A stretch of DNA of 7,928 nucleotides, taken from positions 1 to 7,928 of the forward strand of contig JAFECY010000155.1 in NCBI GenBank assembly GCA_018241865.1, read 5' to 3'. The DNA is from Pseudomonadota bacterium. GTDB lineage: Bacteria; Pseudomonadota; Gammaproteobacteria; Burkholderiales; Burkholderiaceae_D. The notes under the pieces were generated by a model, which ran no database searches, was not told the DNA's origin, and saw nothing but the letters and a program-made list of their open reading frames with translations. Made by a program: the position numbers and the translations under genes. This document shows positions 6,747 through 7,928 of the stretch, piece by piece (positions within the stretch are counted from its first letter, which is position 1; each line of letters starts with the position of its first letter).

Positions 6747-6776
6747 AAGCCGTCACACGTTTCCATGTGACGGCTT
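6747..6776 (-). terminator. Rho-independent terminator of typA
   Basis: AAGCCGTCACA (6747-6757) and TGTGACGGCTT (6766-6776) form a perfect 11-bp stem with an 8-nt loop. Read on the minus strand it begins 22 nt after the typA stop and ends in TTTT. The other side is also T-rich (TTATTGTTTTG), so it may act in both directions. Its downstream edge is only about 40 nt from the start codon of the next minus-strand gene, which leaves little room for a separate promoter. Confidence 0.8.
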
Positions 6777-6798
6777 ATTGTTTTGTGAAGCAGACGGA

Positions 6799-7928
6799 TT
6801 ACGCTGCTTCGCGCGATGCCTTCTTGCGCTCGTGCTCTTTCAAGAAGCGCTTGCGCAAACGGATGCTCTTCGGCGTGATTTCGACCAGCTCGTCATCTTC
6901 GATGAATTCGACTGCATATTCCAATGACATCTGAATCGGCGGCACCAAACGCACCGCCTCATCGGTGCCGGAAGCACGCACGTTGGTTAGCTGCTTGCCC
7001 TTGATCGGATTGACCACTAGGTCGTTGTCGCGCGAATGGATGCCGATAATCATGCCTTCGTACACCGGGCTGTTATGCTCGACGAACATGCGGCCGCGAT
7101 CCTGCAGCTTCCACAAGGCGTAAGCCACGGCCTCACCGTCGTCCTGCGAGATCAGCACGCCATTGCGGCGGCCGGCCATTTCCCCCTTGGAGGCATCCAC
7201 CACCGCGTAGTCGTCGAACACGTGGCTCATCAAGCCGGTGCCGCGCGTCAGCGTCATGAACTCACCCTGGAAGCCGATCAGGCCGCGTGCCGGAATATGG
7301 TATTCAAGGCGGACACGGCCCTTGCCGTCCGGTTCCATGTTTTGCAGGTCGCCACGACGACGGCCCAGCTCTTCCATCACGCCGCCCTGGTGACCTTCTT
7401 CGATATCGACGGTCAGGTTTTCGAACGGCTCTTGACGCTCGCCGTCAACCATCTTGAACACCACGCGCGGACGCGATACGGCAAGTTCAAACCCTTCGCG
7501 ACGCATGTTTTCGATCAGGATCGTCAGATGCAGTTCGCCGCGACCCGACACTTCATAGGTGGAATCGTCGCCATCGGCCTGCTTCACACGCAGCGCCATG
7601 TTGGACTTCAGTTCGCGCTCGAGACGATCGCGGATCTGGCGCGTGGTCACGAACTTGCCTTCACGACCAGCCAACGGCGAAGTGTTGACCATGAAGTTCA
7701 TGGTCAGTGTCGGCTCATCCACCTTCAGCATCGGCAAGGGATTGGGCGCATCGACGGCGCAAATGGTGGAGCCGATACCGATTTCTTCGATGCCGTTAAT
7801 CAGCACGATGTCGCCGGCCAGTGCTTCATCGACCAGCACGCGGTCCAGCCCCTTGAACTTCAGCACCTGATTGACGCGCGCCTTGGTCGGTTTGTCTTCC
7901 GGGCCATTCATCCAGATCACGTCCTGAC
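6799..7928 (-). CDS. typA: Translational GTPase TypA/BipA, C-terminal part (N-terminus beyond window)
   Basis: TypA/BipA is a ribosome-binding GTPase of the elongation-factor family, involved in stress and cold adaptation and in ribosome assembly. About 376 codons are present, from [11 protein letters not shown] at the right edge to the TAA at 6799; the family is about 605-615 residues, so the GTPase domain and part of domain II are outside. Diagnostic segments are [25 protein letters not shown], the EF-G domain III-like [23 protein letters not shown], the domain V-like [19 protein letters not shown] and [19 protein letters not shown], and the BipA-specific C-terminal domain with [24 protein letters not shown] and [12 protein letters not shown]. 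The end ([20 protein letters not shown]) has the usual basic tail. No frameshift or internal stop is seen. The GTG at 7920 that could be taken as a start is internal, because upstream codons continue the conserved sequence. Confidence 0.96.
   Translation of the reverse strand, partial: QDVIWMNGPEDKPTKARVNQVLKFKGLDRVLVDEALAGDIVLINGIEEIGIGSTICAVDAPNPLPMLKVDEPTLTMNFMVNTSPLAGREGKFVTTRQIRDRLERELKSNMALRVKQADGDDSTYEVSGRGELHLTILIENMRREGFELAVSRPRVVFKMVDGERQEPFENLTVDIEEGHQGGVMEELGRRRGDLQNMEPDGKGRVRLEYHIPARGLIGFQGEFMTLTRGTGLMSHVFDDYAVVDASKGEMAGRRNGVLISQDDGEAVAYALWKLQDRGRMFVEHNSPVYEGMIIGIHSRDNDLVVNPIKGKQLTNVRASGTDEAVRLVPPIQMSLEYAVEFIEDDELVEITPKSIRLRKRFLKEHERKKASREAA

Noticed and set aside
1..7928. CRISPR arrays, tRNA/rRNA genes, insertion-sequence transposases or phage genes
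   Set aside because: None seen: no regular direct repeats with spacers, no cloverleaf-like or rRNA motifs, no transposase or integrase coding sequence.

Overview
The window looks like a chromosomal segment of a Betaproteobacterium, most likely order Burkholderiales and perhaps family Oxalobacteraceae. This rests on moderately high GC, the dnaX-ybaB-recR gene order, and the sequence character of the RecR, DnaX and TypA proteins. The family-level assignment is inference; nothing in the window identifies the genus. Most of the content is conserved housekeeping. I do not see a clear novel defence, mobile or biosynthetic system.

Layout. Positions 1-1177 (minus) hold a nearly complete CaiB/BaiF-type CoA-transferase whose C-terminal end runs off the left edge. 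Positions 1206-1339 hold an inverted-repeat element with CACGGCG arms. recR (1354-1950), ybaB (2182-2508) and dnaX (2587-4425) follow, all on the minus strand and read in the order dnaX, ybaB, recR, CoA-transferase. A hairpin-rich intergenic repeat of about 176 bp (2001-2176) separates ybaB from recR. dnaX is divergent from an AidB-type acyl-CoA dehydrogenase gene (4608-6260, plus), with a 182-bp shared upstream region that contains a perfect short palindrome. A small secreted protein of unknown function (6296-6706, minus) faces aidB tail to tail. It lies just downstream of the terminator of typA/bipA, whose C-terminal 376 or so codons fill 6799-7928 (minus, N-terminus beyond the right edge).

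How the genes fit together. DnaX is the clamp-loader subunit of DNA polymerase III, YbaB is a nucleoid-associated protein, and RecR works in RecFOR gap repair. Together they form a well-known replication/repair cluster. AidB, a flavoprotein linked in E. coli to the alkylation response, sits divergently beside them, so the middle of the window has a DNA-maintenance theme. The CoA-transferase and TypA (ribosome-associated GTPase) are probably unrelated neighbours. The parts most worth a second look are the two different intergenic repeat elements, the palindrome between dnaX and aidB, and the AT-richer secreted orphan.
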